Origin: Phototrophicus methaneseepsis | GTDB taxonomy: Bacteria > Chloroflexota > Anaerolineae > Aggregatilineales > Phototrophicaceae | Assembly: GCF_015500095.1 (NCBI RefSeq) | Contig: NZ_CP062983.1 | Location: 1,364,001-1,428,000 of the forward strand | Reading direction: 5' to 3' | Length of the DNA: 64,000 bases | In this document: piece by piece, positions 42,956-51,948 of the stretch | Layout of the letters: each line of letters opens with the position of its first letter | How positions within the stretch are numbered: the stretch's first letter is position 1 | Translations under genes and position numbers: made by a program | Notes under the pieces: model-generated | The model's database searches: none | What the model was told of the DNA's origin: nothing | What the model saw: the letters and a program-made list of their open reading frames with translations, nothing else

Positions 42956-43708
42956 CTAGACGCTGCAAAGGTCGTAGGCTTGCTTCATGCTGGTGATAGG
43001 GTCATTCAATGGGATGAATTCCTGCCCCAAGAAGCCGTCATAGCCTGTTTCCTGGATGGCGCGCACGATAGGCGGGTAATTGATTTCCTGTGTTTCGTCA
43101 ATCTCGTGGCGACCAGGGCAGCCCGCTGTGTGATAATGGCCGATGATCTGATGATGAGCGTTGATGGTGCTGATAATATCGCCTTCCATCACCTGCATAT
43201 GGTAGATGTCATAGAGCACTTTCACGGCAGGGGACCCCACAGATTTGCAAACATCGACGCACCATTGCGCGGAATCGCCCATGTAATCCGGGTGATCGAC
43301 TTTGCTATTTAGCGTCTCCAGCAAGAGCAGTACGCCAGCATCTTCTGCCACCGGGGCGATCTTCGACAGCGTTTCTGCCGCGATTTCCGCTCCCAGGGCA
43401 TCATCCATATCGCGACGGTTGCCACTGAAACACACCAGTGACCGAATCTGCCATTGGGCCGCGACCTGGATATTTTCAGTCAGTTGTTTGAGGATAGCGT
43501 CGGCATTTTCCCGGCGATTCAAGCCGTCTTCAATGGGGCTGTGCCCGTTTGCCGTGACGATCGTTAAGCCGAGGTCATGCACAGTCTGGTAATATTCAGA
43601 TGGCACGAGTTCGACACCTTCATAGCCTGCTTCTGCACTGGCCTGTAAGAAAGCGGGTACATCCATACCCGTATTCGCATAGCACCACCACACATTAGAT
43701 TGTTTCAT
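42956..43708 (-). CDS. Hydroxypyruvate-isomerase-like sugar isomerase/epimerase
   Basis: A 250-residue TIM-barrel isomerase of the AP endonuclease-2 / Hyi group. Metal and acid-base residues are visible in LLLETLNSKVDHPDYMG, LYDIYHMQVMEGD, GHYHTAGCPGRHEID and GFLGQEFIP. The YHMQxMEGD and AGxPGRHE segments are typical of hydroxypyruvate isomerase-like proteins. Related 2-keto sugar epimerases cannot be excluded. It follows the BMP-type ABC ATPase gene by 48 bases on the same strand and may process the imported sugar or nucleoside. Confidence 0.85.
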   Translation of the reverse strand: MKQSNVWWCYANTGMDVPAFLQASAEAGYEGVELVPSEYYQTVHDLGLTIVTANGHSPIEDGLNRRENADAILKQLTENIQVAAQWQIRSLVCFSGNRRDMDDALGAEIAAETLSKIAPVAEDAGVLLLLETLNSKVDHPDYMGDSAQWCVDVCKSVGSPAVKVLYDIYHMQVMEGDIISTINAHHQIIGHYHTAGCPGRHEIDETQEINYPPIVRAIQETGYDGFLGQEFIPLNDPITSMKQAYDLCSV

Positions 43709-43756
43709 AAACCCATTTTCTCCAAGAATGATGTATCGTCATTGCATTTTCCAGCA

Positions 43757-45232
43757 TCAGGCGTGATTGAACTCGCCGCCGATCATATGGCCCAATTCAT
43801 CAATGTTTGTGTCGGCGACGTTGGTCACTTCATGCACACGTCCAGCATAAAAGACCAGGATGCGGTCGCTATACGTGACCAATTCTTCCAACTCCGCACT
43901 GCTAAAGATAATCGCTGTACCCGATTCGCGCCGCGCTAGTAGCTGTTGCCAGATCCAGTTCGCGCTCTCAACATCCAGGCCTCGTGTGGGTTGCTCCAGT
44001 ACCAGTAGTTGCGGCGCGTCAGGCAGCAAAGCCATCAAGACGCGCTGTTGATTGCCACCTGATAGCTGTTCGATATGATCGCCAGGACGTCCCCGGATCG
44101 CATAATGGTCGATCTGTTGGGTCATACGTTGACGAGCCGCGGGCCATTGGATAATCGGCTTATGATCCATCACCAGCGCCATATGTTCTGTGAGCGTCAA
44201 CCCGGCGACGAGGCCCTCTTCAATACGCCCCGCCGCGCCAAAGACCACCTGCCGCGTCAGATAATCACGATAATGCTTGCCGGTCATATCCGCCCCGTTA
44301 AGCAGGATACGCCCGCCATGTGTTGGCTCCAGGCCTGCACACGCCCGCATGAACAGCGTCTGACCGCTGCCATCCAGCCCCGCCAGCCCAATGACCTCGC
44401 CAGCACGTACAGACAGGTTCAGGTTGGGCATATCCAGGCGCGTATCGCGCAGATGCACATCTCTCAGCGAGAAGACAACATCGCCAATAGGGGCCGGGGC
44501 TCGTTCTGGCTTGGGTAGTTCCCCGCCGAACATGAGCGCGACCAGTTCCTGCGTCGTGGCGGGCATCTCTTTTGCACCGACGAGTTCCCCCGCACGTAGG
44601 ACGATGACTTCATCACACAATGCGATGACATCTTCCAGTTTATGGCTGACGAGCAGCACAATCATGCCATCGTCATGGGCCAATTCTCGCAAGGCATTGA
44701 ACAGAGCGTCTTTCTGTTCCGCGCTAATGCCCGTCGTCGGCTCATCGAGGATGAGCGTGCGCACACCCAGGGCCAGCAAACGCACCATCTCTAATTGTTG
44801 GCGTTGGGCAATGCTCAGCGCATCAATGGGCATTTCTGGCGGCAGATCAAAGCCGAAGCGCTGGCTATACTCGGCCAACTGCTTCTTGAAATAATCGCGG
44901 CTCTTCCTGAAGAATAAGCCACCCGGCTGCCCATAGCTAAAGTTCTCTAAGACGGTGAACGCGCCTACATCAAGCGGGTCCTGCTGCAACATACCGATAC
45001 CGCTGCCAATTGCCGCTAAGGGGCCGTTGGTGCTGACTGGCTTGCCATCAATGCGGATCTCGCCACTGGTGGCAGGTTGATAGCCGGAGAGGATTTTCAT
45101 CAACGTGGATTTCCCCGCGCCGTTCTCTCCCAGTACGCCGATGATGCGCCCTTCGTTAAAGGTCACAGTGATGTCGTTGTTCGCATGGACAGGCCCAAAG
45201 CGTTTGTGGATATGCAGCAGTTCAATGTTCAT
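43757..45232 (-). CDS. Duplicated ATP-binding protein of a BMP-type nucleoside/sugar ABC importer
   Basis: A 491-residue fusion of two ABC ATPase domains, as in RbsA/NupO-like proteins. The first half has Walker A GENGAGKSTLMK, signature LSIAQRQQLEMVRLLALG and Walker B TLILDEPTTGIS. In the second half Walker A has decayed to GLDGSGQTLF, which is usual in this family, while the signature LSGGNQQRVLMALL remains. It likely works with the BMP-type binding protein at 45964-47229. No permease gene is beside either one, so these must lie elsewhere. Confidence 0.9.
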   Translation of the reverse strand: MNIELLHIHKRFGPVHANNDITVTFNEGRIIGVLGENGAGKSTLMKILSGYQPATSGEIRIDGKPVSTNGPLAAIGSGIGMLQQDPLDVGAFTVLENFSYGQPGGLFFRKSRDYFKKQLAEYSQRFGFDLPPEMPIDALSIAQRQQLEMVRLLALGVRTLILDEPTTGISAEQKDALFNALRELAHDDGMIVLLVSHKLEDVIALCDEVIVLRAGELVGAKEMPATTQELVALMFGGELPKPERAPAPIGDVVFSLRDVHLRDTRLDMPNLNLSVRAGEVIGLAGLDGSGQTLFMRACAGLEPTHGGRILLNGADMTGKHYRDYLTRQVVFGAAGRIEEGLVAGLTLTEHMALVMDHKPIIQWPAARQRMTQQIDHYAIRGRPGDHIEQLSGGNQQRVLMALLPDAPQLLVLEQPTRGLDVESANWIWQQLLARRESGTAIIFSSAELEELVTYSDRILVFYAGRVHEVTNVADTNIDELGHMIGGEFNHA

Positions 45233-45494
45233 AGGTGTTCCTTTAGCTGGAAGGCAGCGACACGTCGTTACAAAGTTTTAAAGGGAACCAACATCTGCTT
45301 TAAATAGATGCTCTCATTCAAAATGGGTAGATCTCAGGCGACCTCTTGCATGTCTCATCATGGCGATTTTGCGACTATCAGAGGCCCATTATGTGACTAT
45401 AGCGTGAATGGGGCAAAAGGTCGAAAGAAATGCTGGATTGATCGAAGTCTGGCTGTCTCGCTTTGTTCAATACCGGATGTCCAGGATCATGTAA
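45233..45494. other. Gap between ABC ATPase gene and DUF1801 gene
   Basis: Most of the 314-base divergent gap. I see no gene or clear hairpin. A short AT-rich stretch near 45285-45330 could hold the ABC ATPase promoter, but no good -35/-10 pair stands out. Confidence 0.4.
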
Positions 45495-45531
45495 AATGAG
45501 GGGATCGATACATAATGAGGCTATCGATACA
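45495..45531 (+). repeat. Tandem 18-base repeat in front of the DUF1801 gene
   Basis: AATGAGGGGATCGATACA (45495-45512) and AATGAGGCTATCGATACA (45514-45531) match at 16 of 18 positions with a 19-base period. The second copy ends 1 base before AAGGAG (45533-45538). The location suggests a regulator site or a translational control element. Confidence 0.55.
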
Positions 45532-45546
45532 CAAGGAGATTGTGCC

Positions 45547-45897
45547 ATGAGCGAGGCGATTAAGGATTTTATTGAAAGTATCAACCAGGACTGGCAAGCC
45601 AAGGTTTGTCGCCAGCTTGATCAGACGATTCGGGAAGCCATTCCTGATGTTGAAGCACGCATTCAGTACAAAAAGCCCCACTACCTGAAAAATGGGAAGT
45701 ATGCCGCTGTGTACGGTACGGCCAAAGGCTGGGTGAGCTTCACCATCTTTAACGCCACGAGTCTTCAGCCGCCATCAGATCGATTTGAAGCTTCGGAAAA
45801 TGGCGACCGTATCACCCTGAAAATTCTTGAGAATCAAGATGTGGATTATGCGCAGTTGGGGCAAATGCTGAAGGAAGCGGCTGCTACGATCGGCTAG
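45547..45897 (+). CDS. DUF1801 domain protein
   Basis: A 116-residue protein from ATG 45547, chosen for AAGGAG 8 bases upstream. It has the DUF1801 layout with an N-terminal helix (KDFIESINQDWQAKVCRQLD), then ARIQYKKPHYLKNGKYAAVY, GWVSFTIFNATSL and a C-terminal helix. It is distinct in sequence from the DUF1801 protein at 12166. It sits on the opposite strand between the two parts of a BMP-type transporter, perhaps inserted there. Its function is unknown. Confidence 0.8.
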   Translation: MSEAIKDFIESINQDWQAKVCRQLDQTIREAIPDVEARIQYKKPHYLKNGKYAAVYGTAKGWVSFTIFNATSLQPPSDRFEASENGDRITLKILENQDVDYAQLGQMLKEAAATIG

Positions 45898-45909
45898 CCT
45901 GCATTAACG

Positions 45910-45942
45910 CAACAAGGGCACAGCATAGCCGCGCCCTTGTTG
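45910..45942. terminator. Bidirectional hairpin between convergent genes
   Basis: CAACAAGGGC (45910-45919) pairs perfectly with GCCCTTGTTG (45933-45942) around a 13-base loop. It lies between the DUF1801 stop and the BMP-type gene stop. There is no T run. Confidence 0.55.
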
Positions 45943-45963
45943 ATGAACTTATAGAACGATGCT

Positions 45964-47229
45964 TTACTCGCTCAGGGTGCTGTCGCCAGTGATGCCTTCC
46001 AGCAATTGCGGCAGGTACCAGATTGCCAACGGATCAACGAATTCGCCTTCTTCTGCCAGGACAGTGCCGTCCTGATAGTTCAGAGGGCCTTCCCACAGGA
46101 AGAATGCTTCATTGTCTTCTGCTTCAAAAGCGGCGATTTCAGCGATGAAGCTTTCCAGGCTGGCGGCGGCTTCTTCGCTCAGAGCGGGGCCATTTTCCCA
46201 ACCGACAGCGCTGGTATCTGCGGCATTGATGTCTGCCCAATCCGGTCCTAGCCATTCCCAGGTCGGTTCGAACTCACCCGCCATGACTTCTTGGACGAAT
46301 TCCAGATAAGACGGACCCCAGTTGAAGTAGGGGATACCCAGGCACGCATCCGGTGCGGTTTCGCAAGCGCCCACATAGTCGTACGGGATCGCATAGACAT
46401 TGTCACCCTGTTCGCGGCGCTGGCCTGCGACAATCAGTGCATCTTGCGGGTCAATACCGCTGATGACGACATCGCTGCCCGTATCGAAGAAGGTGTTCGT
46501 CACCTGTGCCGGGTCGAGGGTGTCGGGGGTCGGGATCCAGTAGCCAATCCAGATCACTTCAAAGCCCAGGGCTGCCGGGTCGCCACCTGCATAATTTTCG
46601 TAGCAGTACTTGGCACCCAGGTAGGCACTGGCAACCAGACGGCGTGTTTCAGCATTGGTCAGCGGGCCAAGGTAGCTGATTTTACCCGTTTCAGTGGTCA
46701 GCGCTGCGGCGCAGCCAGCAATCATCTTGCCGTATTCCATCTCGCCCATGATGTTGGCGAAGTTCTCCGGAGCAGCTTCTGCTTCGACAGCTTCGTACAG
46801 GTCAGGGAAAATATCGGCTGGTGATTGGCCCAGTGCCGCACTGCCCGTTGCATGGACAAACGCCACTTCCGGGTATTCAGCGGCTGCTTCTAATGTATCG
46901 GGTTCAAATTCATCGGAGGTGGTGAAGATGAGTTGTGCGCCTTCATCAACCATGCTTTCGACCACATCCATCAGGGTGGTCTGCGGGTTCACAGCCGGGT
47001 TGAGGTTTTCAAAGACGATTTGGCGGGCGGTGATGCCTTCTTCCGCCAGTTTTTCGATGACGTATTCACCGGCTTCATAATGGGCCTGGCTCCAACCCTG
47101 GTCGGAACTCGGACCGACTAAAATCATACCAAAAACGAATTCATCATCTTGTGCAGCGGCTGGTGCGATGACCAACACGCCGACCAGCAGAACGATTACT
47201 CCTAAAAACCATTTACGGGCTGCGTACAT
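45964..47229 (-). CDS. BMP family ABC substrate-binding protein
   Basis: A 421-residue exported binding protein of the basic-membrane-protein / Med / nucleoside type. Its signal peptide is FLGVIVLLVGVLVIAPAAA. The family start is FVFGMILVGPSSDQGWSQAH, with further landmarks LIFTTSDEFEPDTLEAA and VISGIDPQDALIVAGQR. Relatives bind nucleosides or autoinducer-like purine compounds, and the ligand here is unknown. Its ATPase is 0.7 kb away beyond an opposite-strand gene, and no permease is present. Confidence 0.9.
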   Translation of the reverse strand: MYAARKWFLGVIVLLVGVLVIAPAAAQDDEFVFGMILVGPSSDQGWSQAHYEAGEYVIEKLAEEGITARQIVFENLNPAVNPQTTLMDVVESMVDEGAQLIFTTSDEFEPDTLEAAAEYPEVAFVHATGSAALGQSPADIFPDLYEAVEAEAAPENFANIMGEMEYGKMIAGCAAALTTETGKISYLGPLTNAETRRLVASAYLGAKYCYENYAGGDPAALGFEVIWIGYWIPTPDTLDPAQVTNTFFDTGSDVVISGIDPQDALIVAGQRREQGDNVYAIPYDYVGACETAPDACLGIPYFNWGPSYLEFVQEVMAGEFEPTWEWLGPDWADINAADTSAVGWENGPALSEEAAASLESFIAEIAAFEAEDNEAFFLWEGPLNYQDGTVLAEEGEFVDPLAIWYLPQLLEGITGDSTLSE

Positions 47230-47416
47230 GGTTGCTCCTTATGGTCTATGTAAGTGACGCCCACAGTTTAACAAACCCGTAAATACCCGCAAGCCATAAA
47301 ACATACAAAAATCATTGTGATTTTTATGTAAGGTGTGGTGCGCAGCTTATGACACTATTGAAGTTTGGAGAAAGTACAATACGACTCTCGTTTTACAAAG
47401 AGGTATTCACCTTGTC

Positions 47417-48559
47417 TCAATGAGAGACAGCTTCTAGTTCCGCGAGGATCTCTGATGTATGTTCGCCTAGTTTAGGCGCGCGACCCGTATTGGTACGGCT
47501 TGCCCCGCTGATGTGAATAGGGCTGCCGGGCACAGTGAGCAGATGTTCATCGTCAACTTGCACTTTAAGCAGCATATCGCGTGCTTCTAGCTGGGCGTCC
47601 GTCGCCAATTCATCAATTGTCCGAATAGGCCCGGACGGAATTTGTGCTTCCTGTAACAGCTTCAGCGCTGTTTCTGTAGGATGGTGTGCCAGCCAATCAG
47701 CGATTAATGAGCGTAACTGATTATAGTTTTGCAGCCGTAGCTCGTTATTGGCAAATTCAGGCCGATTTATATGCTCGCCCACAAGGGAAACGAACCGCTG
47801 CCACAAACGATTATTCCCAATCGCAAGCACAACCCACCCATCCATAACTTCAAATGCATCAAAAGGAGCAATCGCGGCATCCGTATTGCCTTGTCTGTCG
47901 GGGACTTGCTGTGTTGCGCTATAAGTAGCCAGTGTATTTTCCAGGATAGCAAAGACCGAATCGACCATCGCTACATCAACGTAGGCGCCCTCTCCCATTT
48001 TTTCCCTGCGAAACAAAGCCCCCAAGATGCCGACAGCAGCGGTTAAGCCGCTGATGGCGTCGGCAATAGCCGGGCCTGTTTTTAAAGGCATTTGTGGGAG
48101 CCCTGTCAGGCTCATTAAACCGCTAGCTGCCTGAGCAACAATGTCATAACAACCTAAGTGGGCTTTATCGCCAAACTGCCCGTACCCGCTAATGCTGGCA
48201 TACACCAGCCGGGGATTTAGCTCTCTGAGCACAGGATAATCCAGCCCGTAACGGGCCATCTGCCCGACTCGGAAATTTTCGACAACAATGTCAAAGTGGG
48301 GCGTCAACTGGCGTAAAATTTGCTGCCCGTGTTCAGAGCGATAATCAATCGCAATGGATTTCTTGCCCCGGTTCAGCGTTTCGAAGTAACCGCTAGTATC
48401 ACCGATGATTGGCCCATAGAGGCGGCTATCATCCCCATATTCAGGATGCTCTACTTTGACGACCTCCGCTCCCATATCCGCAAAAAGGAGTGTGGTATAA
48501 GGACCGCTAAAGATGCGTGTAAAATCCAAAACACGAACATGTTCCAGGGGGCGGCTCAT
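47417..48559 (-). CDS. CaiB/BaiF family (class III) CoA-transferase
   Basis: A 380-residue family III CoA-transferase. The opening is PLEHVRVLDFTRIFSGPYTT, then LLFADMGAEVVKVEHPEYGD. The catalytic Asp lies in YVDVAMVDSVFAILE. The C-terminal half has HPTETALKLLQEAQIPSGPI and the ending APKLGEHTSEILAEL. It moves CoA between carboxylic acids such as formyl, succinyl, carnitine or aromatic acids. The acid is not identifiable. Its start overlaps the stop of the GNAT gene by 4 bases. Confidence 0.9.
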   Translation of the reverse strand: MSRPLEHVRVLDFTRIFSGPYTTLLFADMGAEVVKVEHPEYGDDSRLYGPIIGDTSGYFETLNRGKKSIAIDYRSEHGQQILRQLTPHFDIVVENFRVGQMARYGLDYPVLRELNPRLVYASISGYGQFGDKAHLGCYDIVAQAASGLMSLTGLPQMPLKTGPAIADAISGLTAAVGILGALFRREKMGEGAYVDVAMVDSVFAILENTLATYSATQQVPDRQGNTDAAIAPFDAFEVMDGWVVLAIGNNRLWQRFVSLVGEHINRPEFANNELRLQNYNQLRSLIADWLAHHPTETALKLLQEAQIPSGPIRTIDELATDAQLEARDMLLKVQVDDEHLLTVPGSPIHISGASRTNTGRAPKLGEHTSEILAELEAVSH

Positions 48560-49500
48560 AGAATATCACCTCCGATGAAGTGCCAGGAGTTGAAATCAAA
48601 TGAGTAAATTGGCTGGTCTTGTCCTAAGTGCTTCAAGGTGAGGTAGTAAGGGTTTCTGGTATAGGGTTGCCGGAAGAGGGGTTGCATCGTTGCTAAGGCT
48701 TTTCGAACTGGATGGGCTGGTGTTAAGAGCGCCTGAACGATTAACGCCCCTTTTTTGCGGATAGCCCCCATCCATTGCGCGATTAAGCCGCGCAAATCCG
48801 CCCCCCAGGCATCAAGCAAAGCCACGCATGGAATGCCAAGTATTTGTATGTCGCGATAGACAACGATACCTTGAATTTGACCCGCTTCTTCCCAGATACC
48901 ATATTGGTATTTTCGGAAGGGATGGGCAGCATAGCGGCTTATAAAAGTATCCGGCGTTTTCAGAAATGCGATGCCATTCTGTCGAATATCTAGCTGGCAT
49001 GCATCGTTGAATCCCTGTTCAGACCCTGGCAAATGATCGCATAGCTGAATGTTCGGATGGGGTGATGCTTGCAATAAACCGATAACAGGTTGCATCTGCC
49101 CGATGACCTGATAACCATAGCTTTTGCTGTTTCGGTCGACACGGACCCCATCTGCGTTGGAAAAACCAAGTCCCATCATGCCGCCTTGCTGTTGCACACT
49201 ATCATAAACAGGTGCAGCAACGTGCTTGATCAATCCGCGCCCCCGATAATCGGGATGCACCGCCATATTCATGCTCATCCCCGCTTTGTAAAGGGTGTCG
49301 TAGGCATATACTGACCGAATTAAGCATGTATATTGCGCAACAAGTTGGTTGTCTTCCCATGCGCCCCAAGCTACCAGGTTGCCCAGCTTATTGAGCCAGT
49401 GCAGCAAAGCGACCATCTCCGCTTCTGTCCGATGAAAACAAAGAGCTAGTAAGGTCGCCCATGCATTCACATCTTGGAATGTAAGCGGTGCGATCTGCAT
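48556..49500 (-). CDS. GNAT family N-acetyltransferase
   Basis: A 314-residue protein. The N-terminal GNAT domain has the acetyl-CoA loop MNMAVHPDYRGRGLIKHVAA. The C-terminal part is a second, degenerate acyltransferase-like half, ending PIYSFDFNSWHFIGGDIL. Such two-half GNATs are common next to polysaccharide genes, but here it is coupled to the CoA-transferase gene by a 4-base overlap. The acceptor substrate is unknown. The start is set by MQIAPLTFQDV, a normal GNAT opening. Confidence 0.82.
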   Translation of the reverse strand: MQIAPLTFQDVNAWATLLALCFHRTEAEMVALLHWLNKLGNLVAWGAWEDNQLVAQYTCLIRSVYAYDTLYKAGMSMNMAVHPDYRGRGLIKHVAAPVYDSVQQQGGMMGLGFSNADGVRVDRNSKSYGYQVIGQMQPVIGLLQASPHPNIQLCDHLPGSEQGFNDACQLDIRQNGIAFLKTPDTFISRYAAHPFRKYQYGIWEEAGQIQGIVVYRDIQILGIPCVALLDAWGADLRGLIAQWMGAIRKKGALIVQALLTPAHPVRKALATMQPLFRQPYTRNPYYLTLKHLGQDQPIYSFDFNSWHFIGGDIL

Positions 49501-49609
49501 ATGAATCTCATTGTGCTATAAATCTCATTATTGAGGATAGTAACATAGCAAATATATACCCGCAGAACGATCACCGCACTGGCACCCTATGCCCAACCTA
49601 CGTAGGAAG

Positions 49610-51592
49610 CTAAGAATTATCTCTGACTTCAATCGTAGCGAGTTCATAGTAATCACCTGTACCCACAGGCAGGCGGTTGTTGGGTGGGTTGGCATCATAC
49701 AGGCCAATGATGAGCGTATAACCCTCACCCGGTATAAGCCCATCGGGGATCGCCAGGGCGTGGCGGTCGATGACAGTCTCGCCCGGTTGCCAGAGCGTGG
49801 TCAATTGTAGTCCTGCGCCGGGTTCGCTGTCGCGTTGGGCGGCGAGGGTGCCATCTGGATTCAGCAATTGCACAAAGACTTTGTAGCGTGTTTCTAGTGG
49901 CGCATCCGTAACCCACTCAAGCTGGACCTGGAGTGCATCGCCAGGGCTGACCTCTGTACTGCTGAGGCCATAGCGTGCCAATGTGATGTGTTCGCCAAAG
50001 GCCACATTAGCTTCGTCCAGTTCATCTAATGTCACCGGGGCCACGTAACGCACCAGCCGCATATCATCAATCCACTGGTCGCTAATCTCATAAGCTTGGG
50101 CGTCGAGCGTGCCTTCGACGATGTTATCGGGGTCCCGCTCATCAGTGCCATAATACACGGCGAAGATGCGCGGATGCTCGCTCAGAATACGGTCAATATC
50201 GCCAATGGTGTCGTTGCTAATGGGCAGCGGATAAACAGGGGCATCCCCCGTGTAGTAATAATTGAAGATTTCTGCCACGCCTGGGGCGCTAACGATGATG
50301 CCATCTCCAGGTCGTAAATCGTGCTCAACCTGCGCGGCTAAGCCGCGATAATCATCTCGCTGGTAGGCCGGGGCATTGTAGAGTGGGTCCAGGCCACGCG
50401 CCATGGTGATCATCAGCGCCACTGCTGTAAAAACGCCTGCGAACCGGGGCACATATCGCAGGGGCGGACGTTGCTCTCTGGGGCGTAGATGCCACAAAAC
50501 ACCGACCCCACGCCCCATCCACAGCGCGACGGCGATCTGTGTGGGCGTTAAAAAGCGCAAGTAGCGCGTGTTGAGTTGCATCACCATGAAGAAGAAGAAT
50601 GTCGCCACGACCCAGACAATGGGCAGCAGCAAGCGCCACCAATCTCGTCCATCTCGTTTGCCCAATCCACGCACACTCAACAGTCCGAAGATCATCACCA
50701 GATAGACGGCGACGCCCATCCCGCCCATGTGGTCTTCAAACGTGGTGCCGAAGGTAACCACACCCTGGAACTGGCGAATGAATACTTCTAATGGTTCTGC
50801 TTCTGCCAGTGCCGGGTTGCCATGCCCGCCAATCTGACGGATCGCTATGGGCAGCCAGGGCAAAAATAGGGCCAGCGTCACCAGGTTAGCGGCTGTATAG
50901 CTGAGGAGGGCACGCAGGGTGCGATGCATGCCAGTACGTGCGCGTATCTCACGCCATGCGAGCCACCCCAACCAGAGCACAGCCATGATACCCTGTACCA
51001 CCATCACCAGCGGATAATAATAGTGGGTATACATGCCCACGCTGTTGATGAGCGCGAGTGCCGCGGTCCATCTGACCGTGACATGACGAGGTTGGGGCTG
51101 TGCCTGCTCTGTGCTCAGGTGATCCACAAAACGCAAGAAGACGTACATGCTCAACGCAGCGACCAGCGCTAACATGCTGTACATACGCGCTTCCTGAGCG
51201 TAATAGATGCTGAAGGTATTAAATGTGACGAAACCCGCCGCGGCCAATGCAGCCACACGCCCGAATAAGCGCCGCCCCAGGGCGTAGGTAACGGCCACGC
51301 TGAGCACGCTCAAAAAGGCGCTGAATATTCGCAGCGCGAATTCACTATGCCCGGCGACATCCTCCCACAGGGAGATCAGCACGAAGTACCCCGGCACATG
51401 AATATTCAATTGCATGGTTTCGATCAATGTGGGGATGTCCCGCATAGAGCGGCCCACGGTGGTGCCTTCGTCATACCACAACGACTGCACCTCAATGTTA
51501 TGAAAGCGTACGGCACATGCGATGAGCAATAAAAGAACAAGCGCGCTCCATAGCAGCGCGCGAGTACGAGATTGTGGGGTGAATCGAGTCAT
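49610..51592 (-). CDS. GT39-type membrane glycosyltransferase with C-terminal beta-sandwich
   Basis: A 660-residue protein. A TM helix is followed by the loop NIEVQSLWYDEGTTVGRSMR, where Asp-Glu is the catalytic acidic pair of PMT_2/ArnT-like transferases (the W-x-D-E motif). Nine to ten TM helices follow, then a soluble loop from about residue 400. The last 130 residues (LEWVTDAPLETRYKVFVQLL, then GEGYTLIIGLYDANPP) form a beta-sandwich often found at the end of these Chloroflexota proteins. It is likely to add polyprenyl-linked sugars outside the cell. It is a third GT39 gene of the window, separate from the main block. Confidence 0.85.
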   Translation of the reverse strand: MTRFTPQSRTRALLWSALVLLLLIACAVRFHNIEVQSLWYDEGTTVGRSMRDIPTLIETMQLNIHVPGYFVLISLWEDVAGHSEFALRIFSAFLSVLSVAVTYALGRRLFGRVAALAAAGFVTFNTFSIYYAQEARMYSMLALVAALSMYVFLRFVDHLSTEQAQPQPRHVTVRWTAALALINSVGMYTHYYYPLVMVVQGIMAVLWLGWLAWREIRARTGMHRTLRALLSYTAANLVTLALFLPWLPIAIRQIGGHGNPALAEAEPLEVFIRQFQGVVTFGTTFEDHMGGMGVAVYLVMIFGLLSVRGLGKRDGRDWWRLLLPIVWVVATFFFFMVMQLNTRYLRFLTPTQIAVALWMGRGVGVLWHLRPREQRPPLRYVPRFAGVFTAVALMITMARGLDPLYNAPAYQRDDYRGLAAQVEHDLRPGDGIIVSAPGVAEIFNYYYTGDAPVYPLPISNDTIGDIDRILSEHPRIFAVYYGTDERDPDNIVEGTLDAQAYEISDQWIDDMRLVRYVAPVTLDELDEANVAFGEHITLARYGLSSTEVSPGDALQVQLEWVTDAPLETRYKVFVQLLNPDGTLAAQRDSEPGAGLQLTTLWQPGETVIDRHALAIPDGLIPGEGYTLIIGLYDANPPNNRLPVGTGDYYELATIEVRDNS

Positions 51593-51624
51593 AGGGGGAC
51601 TGCCACGAACGTCGGCTGGCTGGA

Positions 51625-51834
51625 TTATGCGCGACGCAGCTCCGCCAGTTCTTGTTCTAGTTCAGCACGGCGCTTGGCCGCTGCCTGCCGCGCGTTAATC
51701 AAGGCTGTGGTGTAATGATCGCGCAAATTGGCTTTGAATTCATCACCGCTGACGGGAGAAAATAATGTGACCAGCACCCATCCGGCTGCGGCACCCAATC
51801 CAAACCCGGTTAGTAGACTCAGCAAACGGCGCAT
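51625..51834 (-). CDS. Small YtxH-like membrane protein
   Basis: A 69-residue protein with one N-terminal hydrophobic segment rich in Gly and Ala (LTGFGLGAAAGWVLVTLFSP). The motif SGDEFKANLRDHYTTALINA and a charged helix to the end match the YtxH / gas-vesicle GvpP-like group of small envelope proteins. The function is unknown. It lies 32 bases upstream of the GT39 gene and may be in the same transcript. Confidence 0.7.
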   Translation of the reverse strand: MRRLLSLLTGFGLGAAAGWVLVTLFSPVSGDEFKANLRDHYTTALINARQAAAKRRAELEQELAELRRA

Positions 51835-51948
51835 ATTCGTCCTCTCTGGCTGCGGTTCAGGTTCATCATACTGTTTTCAGGGGGCCTTTGCCAGTGCTTT
51901 GTCACCCCTGCTCCCAGGTCCTTTACGTCAAATTCGGCCATATCGTTG

